Translations under genes and position numbers: made by a program
The notes under the pieces: model-generated
The model's database searches: none
Seen by the model: the letters and a program-made list of their open reading frames with translations, nothing else
Told to the model about the DNA's origin: nothing
From: an uncultured Christensenella sp.
GTDB taxonomy: Bacteria > Bacillota > Clostridia > Christensenellales > Borkfalkiaceae
Direction: 5' to 3'
DNA length: 64,000 nt
Assembly: GCA_910585235.1 (NCBI GenBank)
Contig: CAJUCM010000001.1
Location: 1 to 64,000, forward strand
In this document: in pieces, positions 51,798 through 59,733 of the stretch
Numbering within the stretch: position 1 is the first letter of the stretch
Layout of the letters: each line of letters starts with the position of its first letter

Positions 51798-53954
51798 ATG
51801 GCAAAAAGAATATTAAAACAATTCGGCGTTGTATTGCTCGCAGTTCTTCTTTGCTTTATTTCGGTATTAGGCAGGCAATTAACTTTGTCTGCCTCTGCCG
51901 AGGAAGCGGGAAATATCGTAGAAGCATACGAGCAGACGAACGTGATGGACAATCTGAAAGGATCAACCATCGCGGGTAAAGATTTCGCTTTGGAAGATTA
52001 CCCGCATAACGCAGACGGAAAGCCGCAGCTTTTGTCCTTCGTAGAGTTTTGTTATTCCTATTACGGGGAGAAGCAGGACGATTACGGTTTATACGTCTAT
52101 TTCTATAACCCGCAGGATACGCCGATCGACGTAACGGCCGACCGCAACAAGATACAGTTTACGTTCGGGGAGAAGGACAGGTATTCCAAGTACGCATTGG
52201 AGTTTTTGAACTATTCCAAACAGGCGGGTTATGAGGGACGGTTCTATAAGTTCCGTATCAAGCTGTCGGACGCGCAAAGGGAAGCTCTGTTAAAGGGAAT
52301 AAAAGCGGAGAGCCGCGTGTACAAGGTGAGTAGCTTCGAGCTGTGCGTGCAGAGTAAGATCACGGACTATCCCTGCGCGCAAACCTATACATATACGGGC
52401 TATGCGCTCGGTTACGGCTCGGACTTGGCGGAAACGGATTCGCTCGCGTGCAAGGTGGACGGGTTCGACGATTATATTACGCTGGACGTCAATCATACCG
52501 TTTACTACAAAGAGGGTGATTTTTACCACGGACAGCAATCCCAGCTCAACAGTTGTTTCTTCCGCGTTCCGAATAAGTTCTTCGAGGAATACGGGGAGCT
52601 GACGCAGATCGCTTACGAGTGGTACGAGTACGTTACGAATTTTATTCTGGTAACGGAAGATAAGGCGGTATACGACGCGATAGACGGACTGCGCGGGAAA
52701 GGCTTGGGCGCGGTCAATAACGGTTACGATTATCTGTTTTGCGCGTTGTGTGATTTCGATTCCTCATGGTTCAAAGAAAAAGGAACGATGCTTACGCTTT
52801 ACGACGGTTGGGAGATGAAGGACGAATATTCGTGGTGGGACGGGATATCCAAGGTAACGGTAAAAATGAAAGAGGAAGGCGAGGTCGAAGAATGGATGAA
52901 ACGATTATCCTCGTCGATTGCCGCGGCATTTTATACGAATGGCATAAACTGTCAAGATTACAGCGTCGTGGCTTCGGATATTATGGAGAAATTCAAACGC
53001 AATTCCAAAACGCTCGGCGCGCCCTATTACGGAGACGGATACAGTCAATCCTTATTCTGCGATTTCGTGGACGAGGGGCATAAGCGGGGATATAACTACC
53101 GCGAGATTTCTCCGAGCGACACGTTCGAGGTGTTCTGGCGCGAAACGACAAAGAGCTTGTGGCAACGGATATGGGGTGGTTACAGTGTGGTAACAAACTA
53201 CGACAGCTTGCCCGCGATCATTAAGATAAGCGCGTCCGATCTGAACGGCTCGGACGAAGAGATCGCAAACAGGCTTTATATCCATAAGAGCGACGTTCAA
53301 AAGCTTAAATCGGAATACAGTATCGGACAGAACGCGGAAGAAAAGGAAACGGTTATTCTATTCCGTTACGGAACGAGCACTTCGCTTTCCTTACCGTGCG
53401 GACAGGCGGCTTCCAATGCAAGTAAAGACAGAGATTTGGAGCTTGTGAAAACGGCGGTAACGCAGGCGGCAGAGGAAGATTTTTCGGCGTACGTAACGCA
53501 ACAGACGGTGTATCTCGATTTCGATATTATCTCGCTGACCTTTACAAAGGACAATGTGTCGACGGTGATCCCCGTAGCCATGTCGCCCATGGACGTATTC
53601 TCGAATACGAACCCGCCCGATGAAATAACCACGCGGGGAAATATGCTTTCATGGTGGCAGATCCTTTTGGGGATTTTAGGGCTTATCGCAATAATGATAT
53701 TACTGATAAAGTTCTTGCCGCAGATCGTTCATGCGATAGGGAAAGCGATTGCGTTGCCGTTTAAGGCAATGAAAAAGGCGTGTAATACCTCCAAAGAAAA
53801 GCGAAGGCGACGAAAGGAAGAGAAACGGGAACAGGTTGAAAAGTACAATAATGACAATGAAACGGAAAGCTGGTTGGATAGAATAGAGAATATGAGCGAA
53901 GAGGAGATAGAAGCGGCGGTAGAGGAGATTTGTAAGGAATTGTACGGCGAGTAG
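51798..53954 (+). CDS. Large secreted/membrane protein of unknown family
   Basis: A 718-residue protein with a signal peptide (about 1-34, ending near LSASAEE), an extracellular region of about 600 residues, a C-terminal membrane helix (about 617-640, WWQILLGILGLIAIMILLI) and a strongly basic, then acidic cytoplasmic tail (about 665-718). The mature part is rich in Tyr, Asp and Phe. AGGAGG precedes the ATG. It is the last gene of the surface operon. The layout recalls phage attachment proteins or pilus-tip proteins, but I see no homology and do not assert a role. Confidence 0.75.
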   Translation: MAKRILKQFGVVLLAVLLCFISVLGRQLTLSASAEEAGNIVEAYEQTNVMDNLKGSTIAGKDFALEDYPHNADGKPQLLSFVEFCYSYYGEKQDDYGLYVYFYNPQDTPIDVTADRNKIQFTFGEKDRYSKYALEFLNYSKQAGYEGRFYKFRIKLSDAQREALLKGIKAESRVYKVSSFELCVQSKITDYPCAQTYTYTGYALGYGSDLAETDSLACKVDGFDDYITLDVNHTVYYKEGDFYHGQQSQLNSCFFRVPNKFFEEYGELTQIAYEWYEYVTNFILVTEDKAVYDAIDGLRGKGLGAVNNGYDYLFCALCDFDSSWFKEKGTMLTLYDGWEMKDEYSWWDGISKVTVKMKEEGEVEEWMKRLSSSIAAAFYTNGINCQDYSVVASDIMEKFKRNSKTLGAPYYGDGYSQSLFCDFVDEGHKRGYNYREISPSDTFEVFWRETTKSLWQRIWGGYSVVTNYDSLPAIIKISASDLNGSDEEIANRLYIHKSDVQKLKSEYSIGQNAEEKETVILFRYGTSTSLSLPCGQAASNASKDRDLELVKTAVTQAAEEDFSAYVTQQTVYLDFDIISLTFTKDNVSTVIPVAMSPMDVFSNTNPPDEITTRGNMLSWWQILLGILGLIAIMILLIKFLPQIVHAIGKAIALPFKAMKKACNTSKEKRRRRKEEKREQVEKYNNDNETESWLDRIENMSEEEIEAAVEEICKELYGE

Positions 53955-53965
53955 AGAGGAGTAAA

Positions 53966-53998
53966 GAAAACGCCGACAGGATAAAACCTGTCGGCGTT
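53966..53998 (-). terminator. Terminator of the toxin-antitoxin unit
   Basis: AACGCCGACAGG and CCTGTCGGCGTT are perfect 12-base arms around six bases, followed on the minus strand by TTTTCTTT. It separates convergent genes and may serve both. Confidence 0.85.
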
Positions 53999-54009
53999 GA
54001 AATGATTTG

Positions 54010-54435
54010 TTATTCCATATCAGCTTTGAGTTTTTCAAGGAATGCTTGCGGCGAATATGTAGGGACACTTGATTTTTCAAAGTCCTTTAAGTTGCGCGTA
54101 ACAATACAATCTACTTCACTGCGAATCGCTGTTTCTACCATAACGGCATCCTCGTAATCGGAAATAGGGGAGAGCGCGGCTTTTCTGCAATCCATTGCAT
54201 CGGTATCTAATAATTCGAGTACGGAAAACAGTTTATTGAGGATGTTTTTCGAAGCGGCGGAATCGTGCGTACAGCGATGGCTTAAATAATAGATATCGGT
54301 AGTTGCCTTTGCGGTAATATATCCTACTACAATCTTGTTGGCGATAAAGTGGAAAATTTCTTTTGCTTCTTTAATAAACGGTTCGCGATTTTGAATCAAG
54401 TCAATCACGACACACGTATCGATCAATACTCTCAT
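54010..54435 (-). CDS. PIN-domain toxin (VapC-like)
   Basis: A 141-residue PIN-domain ribonuclease of the PIN_3 type. The acidic site is seen in LIDTCVVIDLI (Asp6), SDYEDAVMVETA and IVTRNLKDFEKS. Such toxins cleave RNA and are blocked by the antitoxin encoded immediately upstream. The start overlaps the antitoxin stop by four bases. It lies in antisense orientation between the surface-protein operon and the P-loop gene, and could stabilise the island. Confidence 0.88.
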   Translation of the reverse strand: MRVLIDTCVVIDLIQNREPFIKEAKEIFHFIANKIVVGYITAKATTDIYYLSHRCTHDSAASKNILNKLFSVLELLDTDAMDCRKAALSPISDYEDAVMVETAIRSEVDCIVTRNLKDFEKSSVPTYSPQAFLEKLKADME

Positions 54436-54647
54436 ATCTTGCTCAATCTCTCCTCACGCGCTTCTTCTAAAGTAATATCGGCAGGAATAATCCCTACAAG
54501 AGAATTAACGATATCTACCCTGTCTTGGAACGGATTGGTAAGTTTGGAAATGACTTTACCGTTCTTTGTAATAAAGATGTCCTGCGACATGGAAAGCAAT
54601 AAATATTTGCTCAGATTTACTTTTAATTCGGTAGCAGTAATCGACAT
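54432..54647 (-). CDS. Phd/YefM-type antitoxin
   Basis: A 71-residue protein with the Phd/YefM N-terminal fold: MSITATELKVNLSKYLLLSMSQDIFITKNGKVISKLT. This part binds DNA as a dimer, and the C-terminal half wraps the toxin. AGGAGG lies before the ATG. The full-consensus promoter at 54677-54705 lies between TCGTAC and GTACGA half-sites suited to autoregulation. Confidence 0.88.
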   Translation of the reverse strand: MSITATELKVNLSKYLLLSMSQDIFITKNGKVISKLTNPFQDRVDIVNSLVGIIPADITLEEAREERLSKI

Positions 54648-54676
54648 AAGAAACCTCCTTAACGTTTCGTACTATT

Positions 54677-54705
54677 ATTATATGCAAAATGTACGATTTT
54701 GTCAA
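54677..54705 (-). promoter_or_regulatory. Toxin-antitoxin promoter with operator half-sites
   Basis: TTGACA (54700-54705), 17-base spacer, TATAAT (54677-54682), a full consensus match. GTACGA and TCGTAC half-sites (near 54666-54696) flank the -10 box, as expected for repression by the antitoxin. Confidence 0.85.
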
Positions 54706-54737
54706 GGGGTTCGTGAAAAATTTTTGGAGGAAAATAA

Positions 54738-54836
54738 ATGAAAATAATCAAAAGAATTTTAGCAGTCGCGGGAATTGTTCTTGCCGTATTGCTTATAAGC
54801 TATCTCATATACACGGGAGGACAAGTTCATGCGTAG
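54738..54836 (+). CDS. 32-residue single-helix membrane peptide
   Basis: A very small gene encoding MKIIKRILAVAGIVLAVLL followed by ISYLIYTGGQVHA. It has a basic N-terminus and one membrane helix (about 7-25). GGAGG lies nine bases before the ATG, and its stop overlaps the start of the P-loop gene by eight bases, with the ribosome site of that gene inside it. It is probably a real coupled gene. A role as a structural subunit, a leader or a regulator of the large membrane protein is possible; none is shown. Confidence 0.65.
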   Translation: MKIIKRILAVAGIVLAVLLISYLIYTGGQVHA

Positions 54837-56946
54837 AGTTATCAATATCGTTGCAACCGCGCTTATCTGCGTTGCATTTGCATTGTTTGGCGTGTTCGTG
54901 TTTTCATCGTCGTATTTACGGTTCGGGGAGAGCTGCGTAGAGTTCGGACATTCGGTCGCTTTTTATTTCTGCGAAATATTCGGGATACGGCATAGTATAT
55001 TGCCGAGCGTGAACGCTCCGTCGCAGGTGGTAACGAACGGGATAAAGTTACCGTCCGAATGGAACGGATTTACCGAGAAAGCAGGTAATTACTTCAAGCT
55101 GTTATTCAACGGGGAAAACTTTGTCGGCTGGTGGGGTTCGGTTACGCAAACGCTGTCTGTACTTTCAAAGGCGTTGGTGTTAGTATTGCCGTGTATCGTG
55201 GTGTTTTGGCTCGTTATCAAATGGCTGTACGGCAGAAGCAACGTCAAGCACAATAAGGACACCGTTCCGCTTGTCGTTTTTAAGTTTATCTCGAAATGTA
55301 CCTATCAACCTTTGAAACGGTTTGTAAGGGGATATGCCTGTTTTCTGCGCGAACACAGTTGGATCTGGAAATGTTGGATCGCCGTGTGGGTTTTTCATTT
55401 CAATCTCGCGTCGATTGTCATGAGCTTTTTAGCGTATTACTTTTACTTTGCAATCTCGTTTGACGTCGGATCTATCTATCGGCAATTTTGCAAGTTATTT
55501 ATCGACGTGCAGATCCCTTTCAGATACTTTCCCTATTGGAGCTTGTTGTTTCTTGCATGGCGGAAATTTCAGCGTTGGCGCAGAAGAATTGCGTTGTCGC
55601 GGCTTCGGCACTATGAAGCGCGGAATTGCGGGTTTATCAACGAGCTGCCGATCGTGTCTATTACCTGCGGGAGCATGGGCAAGAAAAAGACGACGGCGAT
55701 TACGGATATGACGCTCTCGCAAGAGATCATGTTCCGTCAAAAGGCATTGGAGATATTACAGCGGAACGATATGAAGTTCCCGTTCTTTCCGTGGATATGC
55801 TTCGAGAAGGAATTGCAAAAGTGTATGGAATACGGCAGCGTTTATAATCTCGCTACGGTAAAAGAATGGGTGAAAATAAAGCGAACGCGCTTTCTGCATC
55901 ACCGTAACGCGCATTGGCAGTTATACGGCTATGACGCGCGGCGGTATGGACTTTCCTATGACGACGCTTTGAGCGTGAGTACGCTGTTCGACGTGCTGGA
56001 AACGTATGCGCAGGCGTACTTTATCTACGTAATAGAAAGCAGCCTGATTGTTTCCAACTATTCGATCCGCACGGATAACCAAATGATAGACAACGGAAAC
56101 TTTCCTATGTGGCTCTCCGATTTCTTCCCGCAAGCGAACCGAAGGAACAGCCGGCACGCGCATATCCTTGATTTTGACGTTTTGCGGCTCGGCAAGAAAG
56201 TGATAGAAAACAATCCGAATGCGGGGAGCTTCGAGTTCGGCGTGGTGGCGATTACGGAGATCGGTAAGGAGCGGGGGAATAATCTCGAATTGCAGGAGAA
56301 GAAAAAGAAGGACGAGGAAGCGAATCAGAAGAACGACCTCTTTAACGCATGGCTGAAAATGTGCAGGCACTCCGCGACGGTAGATAACTTCCCGTTTATC
56401 AAAGTATTCACGGACGAACAGCGCCCCGAGAGCTGGGGAGCGGACGCGCGGGATTTGTGCGATATTGTTAATATCGCAAGTTCTTCAAAGCCGAAGCTCG
56501 CATATCCGTTTTACACGGTAGAAGACATGATTGCCGAGTGGAGCTTCAACCGTTTTATCAATCTGTATTACGATTTCCGTTTCAGACGGGGCGACAATAC
56601 GTTGCTCGTACATATTCTGAAAAACATTACGGCATGGATATGGAAACGGAACGTGCAGGTGTATAACCGCTACGGATATAATACGTTGAAGATCGAGAAA
56701 GAACGGGGAACGATGGACGGTAAGATCGAGAATAAAAAGTATTATATCATGAACCGCAAGATATACGCCCGCCGTTTCTCTACCGATTGTTTTTCCGATT
56801 ATTTCAACGATATGGCACGTCAAACGCGGGTAGGTTTGAACGATTATCGCGAGTACGTAACGGAAAAAGCGAGCGTGGAGGAATTGCAGGCGCAGAACAG
56901 CTATTTCATTAACGGGCTGTATCATATCGGCGGGGGAACGCCTTGA
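54829..56946 (+). CDS. Multi-helix membrane protein with atypical P-loop
   Basis: A 705-residue protein with about four membrane segments in the first 250 residues (about 7-29, 109-132, 181-210, 232-246) and a cytoplasmic C-terminal region. Residues 281-289 read GSMGKKKTT after the strand LPIVSIT, matching a GxxGxGKTT Walker A in which the last glycine is replaced by lysine. A hydrophobic strand ending in an acid (FEFGVVAITEIGKERG, about 468-483) could be Walker B. The overall plan resembles membrane-anchored assembly or export ATPases such as Zot/pI or coupling proteins, but neither family is assured. A ribosome site GGGAGG precedes the ATG. Confidence 0.7.
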   Translation: MRRVINIVATALICVAFALFGVFVFSSSYLRFGESCVEFGHSVAFYFCEIFGIRHSILPSVNAPSQVVTNGIKLPSEWNGFTEKAGNYFKLLFNGENFVGWWGSVTQTLSVLSKALVLVLPCIVVFWLVIKWLYGRSNVKHNKDTVPLVVFKFISKCTYQPLKRFVRGYACFLREHSWIWKCWIAVWVFHFNLASIVMSFLAYYFYFAISFDVGSIYRQFCKLFIDVQIPFRYFPYWSLLFLAWRKFQRWRRRIALSRLRHYEARNCGFINELPIVSITCGSMGKKKTTAITDMTLSQEIMFRQKALEILQRNDMKFPFFPWICFEKELQKCMEYGSVYNLATVKEWVKIKRTRFLHHRNAHWQLYGYDARRYGLSYDDALSVSTLFDVLETYAQAYFIYVIESSLIVSNYSIRTDNQMIDNGNFPMWLSDFFPQANRRNSRHAHILDFDVLRLGKKVIENNPNAGSFEFGVVAITEIGKERGNNLELQEKKKKDEEANQKNDLFNAWLKMCRHSATVDNFPFIKVFTDEQRPESWGADARDLCDIVNIASSSKPKLAYPFYTVEDMIAEWSFNRFINLYYDFRFRRGDNTLLVHILKNITAWIWKRNVQVYNRYGYNTLKIEKERGTMDGKIENKKYYIMNRKIYARRFSTDCFSDYFNDMARQTRVGLNDYREYVTEKASVEELQAQNSYFINGLYHIGGGTP

Positions 56947-57230
56947 AAGAACCGAAATACCGTTTGCCTGAACCGCAAAAAGTAGGCGACTTTTATCCCG
57001 AAGCAAAGGTGTATTATGACGGGAGTCATTACATTGCAATCCCGCATACGACGAAACCGTATAAGCCGCGCCCGAAGAAAAAGGAAGAGATAATCACAGT
57101 AAAGCCGCAGACTGCGGACGAATCTTCCGAATCTTGTTTATCGCGTTTCTCAATCAATTTCAACATATATTTCGGGATAGGTTTAATATCTTTTTCTGTC
57201 ATGTCATCACCTCATGCAAGCGTAATCTGA
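56943..57230 (+). CDS. Probable remnant of an element-encoded protein
   Basis: A 95-residue frame beginning at a TTG that overlaps the previous stop. The first 55 residues are plausible protein: YRLPEPQKVGDFYPEAKVYYDGSHYIAIPHTTKPYKPRPKKKEE. I believe I have seen similar N-termini on longer proteins of Firmicutes mobile elements, but cannot name the family without a search. After residue about 60 the sequence turns into low-quality coding and runs 19 bases into the convergent gene. It looks like a gene cut short by rearrangement. Function unknown. Confidence 0.5.
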   Translation: MKEPKYRLPEPQKVGDFYPEAKVYYDGSHYIAIPHTTKPYKPRPKKKEEIITVKPQTADESSESCLSRFSINFNIYFGIGLISFSVMSSPHASVI

Positions 57231-58252
57231 CCGTTGAACAGCTCGTCCAAAATGCTGAGCGCTTCCGTATCGAATGCGCTCGTATCGAACGGCGGATCTT
57301 CGGTATCATCTGCGGGTTCGCTGTTGCTCAATACTTCGCCCGTTTCTTCGTCTATCACCATGTCAGTGACAGGAAGAGAAAATCTCTTTGCGGTGGTTCT
57401 GTTTTCCGCAACCGCTACCGCGTAGCCTTCCTTTACGAGCTTTATAAAGTAATTTTCTGAAGCGTGGTAGGGGATGCCGCACATGGGAACGCGTTCTTCA
57501 AATCCGCAGTTTTTGCCGGTCAAAGTAAGATCAAGTATCTGTGCCGCTTTTACGGCGTTCTCTCCGAGGACTTCATAGAAATCGCCCAATCGCATAAACA
57601 GAATGCAATCGGAATTTTGTTGTTGTAAGTCCAGATAGTTTTGATACATGGGCGAGACCGTTGTTTTGGGTTTGGGTGGTAGAACGGGCGGCTCGGTAAT
57701 TGCCTCGATGACTTCTTGCAGTTCTTCCTCGGTCGGTTCTTCGTCCTCCTCGTCCTGTTCTTCGGGTTGCGAATCAAGAGCGCTCTCTCTTAATTCTTTG
57801 GCAACTCTATAAGGATTGGGTTCGTCCGTACCGTGGGTTATGTCGTATGAGGTTGCAAGCATATCAAACAGCGACATTTGCGGCTTGGGTTTGGGGGCAG
57901 GAGGAGCAACGACGGTAGAGGAAGGCGTAGCGGGTTTTGTTTTCGATGCGGGGTTATGTCCCGTTCCGTCTTCAATACTGTCTTCTTCAAAGTAATGGAT
58001 CGCCCAGCCAAATACCACGTCGTCGCTGACGCAGGCGGATCGCTCTCCTTTTTCTGCTACTTTTTTTGCTTCCTCGCTCGCATAGCTCATGAAACCGTCT
58101 AACGTCTTTTTGTTCAAAAGCCGTTTTCCGTTCTTCTCGATCCATACGCCGTTGTTGATTTTATCGGCAAGGATTTCGCTTGCGTTTTCTTCCAGATACG
58201 CTTTAATAATTTTCTGCGCGTTTGTTTTCGCTTCAAGATTTAATGGAATCAT
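57212..58252 (-). CDS. PcfK-like protein fused to MutS domain I
   Basis: A 346-residue protein in two parts. The N-terminal part (about 1-100: NAQKIIKAYLEENASEILADKIN, then DDVVFGWAIHYFEEDSIE) fits the PcfK-like family of conjugative elements. A Pro/Ala/Glu-rich linker (about 100-205) leads to a MutS mismatch-recognition domain I (about 205-320). That domain keeps MGDFYE-like GDFYEVLGENA with the Phe-x-Glu pair, LDLTLTGKN, and VPMCGIPYHASENYFIKLVKEGYAVAV. None of the MutS clamp or ATPase domains is present. The start overlaps the upstream stop by four bases (ATGA). A role in recognising DNA structure during element processing is inference. Confidence 0.75.
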   Translation of the reverse strand: MIPLNLEAKTNAQKIIKAYLEENASEILADKINNGVWIEKNGKRLLNKKTLDGFMSYASEEAKKVAEKGERSACVSDDVVFGWAIHYFEEDSIEDGTGHNPASKTKPATPSSTVVAPPAPKPKPQMSLFDMLATSYDITHGTDEPNPYRVAKELRESALDSQPEEQDEEDEEPTEEELQEVIEAITEPPVLPPKPKTTVSPMYQNYLDLQQQNSDCILFMRLGDFYEVLGENAVKAAQILDLTLTGKNCGFEERVPMCGIPYHASENYFIKLVKEGYAVAVAENRTTAKRFSLPVTDMVIDEETGEVLSNSEPADDTEDPPFDTSAFDTEALSILDELFNGQITLA

Positions 58253-58590
58253 ATAATTTTTTCTGTTGTGTCGATCCAAACGGACGGTCCGCCTACGGCT
58301 ACCCAAATGCGTATGCCTTTATACTCTTTATCTGCACTTACGATAAATTCCATATCGTAGCTATTTGAGAAATAGTCGTACATGGTAATCTGCTCCAACA
58401 TATCCTCGCGCGTCTTTTCGCCGCAGAAAGTGCAGGCATATACGGGCTCGTCATCCTCGTCGAACGTTTCTTCCGCGTCGCTCAATCTGAATCTTTTGAA
58501 ACAATGAGGGCATTTGTAAACATCGCTTTCCGCAATCGCCTCCAACTCTCGCGCGATGCTCAGACAGTGCTGATAATTTTCTTCTTTCAT
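58249..58590 (-). CDS. Zinc-ribbon hypothetical protein
   Basis: A 113-residue protein with two CxxC pairs: CPHCFKRF (about 27-34) and CTFCGEKT (about 53-60), forming a probable zinc ribbon with an acidic insert between. The C-terminal YKGIRIWVAVGGPSVWIDT strand pair is distinctive. AGGAGG precedes the ATG. It is coupled to the PcfK-MutS gene and belongs to the leftward operon of small element proteins. Zinc ribbons often bind nucleic acid or partner proteins; the specific role is unknown. Confidence 0.7.
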   Translation of the reverse strand: MKEENYQHCLSIARELEAIAESDVYKCPHCFKRFRLSDAEETFDEDDEPVYACTFCGEKTREDMLEQITMYDYFSNSYDMEFIVSADKEYKGIRIWVAVGGPSVWIDTTEKII

Positions 58591-58602
58591 TTGTTTTTCC
58601 TC

Positions 58603-58818
58603 CTAACATTCAAGCCAAAATATTACGTCCAAAGGATTGTTAAAATTTTGGCTTGAAAGCTGATTATAAAGGTTATTGTAGCTCTCGTCGGTCATTTCGT
58701 TGATTGCGCGGTAGAGTCTGTCGTAAAATCCCTGCGAGTGCATAAGGTCTACGACGGTGGCTGCGAAGATACGGTGATTTTTCCCGCCTTCGGCGGCAAG
58801 TCTTTGAATATTGCTCAT
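58603..58818 (-). CDS. Hypothetical 71-residue helical protein
   Basis: Predominantly helical and soluble, with an Asn-rich stretch (YNNLYNQLSSQNFNNPLDVIF). GAGGAAGA precedes the ATG. It lies 12 bases upstream of the zinc-ribbon gene in the same operon. No family recognised. Confidence 0.6.
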   Translation of the reverse strand: MSNIQRLAAEGGKNHRIFAATVVDLMHSQGFYDRLYRAINEMTDESYNNLYNQLSSQNFNNPLDVIFWLEC

Positions 58819-58828
58819 GATTTCTTCC

Positions 58829-59143
58829 TCATTGAATTTCCATTTTTCTCAGACGGATGATAGAATACTTGTATGCGTTGGTATCGTCCGTTACTTCCCA
58901 GAAGAGTTCGACGTCGGCATCTGTATCCTCGTTGGTTCGCAGGCTATAACCGTCATTAACTTCTCCGTTTTCATCAAACACTTCCGAGCCTACCCAGCTT
59001 AATTCAGCGTCGCTTTCTTCTTCGATATATTCGTCAAATTTTTCCATTGCCTTTTCGCGGGTGGAATAGAGGTTTGTTTCAATTCCCAAATTATCCTCTG
59101 TACTCCAATCAAAGATTACGAGATATGCGTATTGTTTTTCCAT
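58829..59143 (-). CDS. Hypothetical acidic protein
   Basis: A 104-residue, strongly acidic protein (EYIEEESDAELSWVGSE, NEDTDADVELFWEVTDD) with an N-terminal YAYLVIFDWSTEDN strand. AAGGAG is eight bases before the ATG, and the start overlaps the previous gene's end by 28 bases. Acidic element proteins of this size can be DNA mimics or antirestriction factors; there is no direct evidence for that here. Confidence 0.6.
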   Translation of the reverse strand: MEKQYAYLVIFDWSTEDNLGIETNLYSTREKAMEKFDEYIEEESDAELSWVGSEVFDENGEVNDGYSLRTNEDTDADVELFWEVTDDTNAYKYSIIRLRKMEIQ

Positions 59144-59490
59144 GGTACTTCTCCTTTGTAATAAGCAAGATGCTGTTTGATTTTTTCGAGATTGAGTTGA
59201 TAGAGCGGGTAGAGGACGTAACCCGATTGTTTCGTATAGCCCGTATTTGAGATGAAATCGTTCTCGGATAAATACTGAATTAACCGAGCTTCAATGTTGT
59301 TGACGTCGATAAAGGCTTTGTCTTTATCCAACGGAACAGAGAGATTGACCGTTAAATTACAGTACGGTTCGACGAATCCGTCTTCTTCGCAGAGCAAACC
59401 GATAAAGGTGTTCTTGTTTTCTGCATAGGTATGTGTCCTGAACGCAAAGGTCATGTTCGGATAGAAGGGGATAATAAATTCGTTTTTCAT
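59116..59490 (-). CDS. DUF4313-like element protein
   Basis: A 124-residue protein whose core matches the DUF4313 pattern of mobile-element proteins: GLLCEEDGFVEPYCNLTVNLSVPLDKDKAFIDVNNIEARLIQYL, then a Gly-Tyr-rich YVLYPLYQLNLEKIKQHL. GAGGAGG lies nine bases before the ATG at 59490; six extra residues upstream lack support. Such proteins are encoded in small-protein clusters of Firmicutes integrative elements. Biochemical role unknown. Confidence 0.68.
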   Translation of the reverse strand: MKNEFIIPFYPNMTFAFRTHTYAENKNTFIGLLCEEDGFVEPYCNLTVNLSVPLDKDKAFIDVNNIEARLIQYLSENDFISNTGYTKQSGYVLYPLYQLNLEKIKQHLAYYKGEVPWKNNTHIS

Positions 59491-59491
59491 G

Positions 59492-59725
59492 TTATGCAAC
59501 CTCCTCAAAGTTGTTTATATAAATTTTTTCGTTCATTACGCCGTATTCAAAGGAAAGTAAACCGTTAGTTTCTATAAGGTCGTAGGTAATAACGCTGTTT
59601 TTTCCTCTGTTTGTTACGGCGACCGTTACCGTGTGATTGTCGGTATTGACGTCGATCAGGTTAAAGGTGATATTTGCTTCACCGTCATAATGCTTATATT
59701 CTTTCATGTAATATTCGTTTTGCAT
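59492..59725 (-). CDS. Hypothetical 77-residue protein
   Basis: A beta-rich small protein (ANITFNLIDVNTDNHTVTVAVTNRGKNSVITYDLIE). GAGGTG precedes the ATG at 59725; an earlier ATG gives nine further residues without a ribosome site. One base separates its stop from the next start, so it is translated within the leftward operon. No family recognised. Confidence 0.6.
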   Translation of the reverse strand: MQNEYYMKEYKHYDGEANITFNLIDVNTDNHTVTVAVTNRGKNSVITYDLIETNGLLSFEYGVMNEKIYINNFEEVA

Positions 59726-59733
59726 TTTGCACC

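Noticed and set aside
51798..56946. Calling the surface/P-loop cluster an inovirus prophage
   Set aside because: The topology is suggestive, but there is no recognisable replication protein, ssDNA-binding protein or coat signature, the exported protein has a long cytoplasmic tail, and the P-loop is atypical. The evidence does not support the label.
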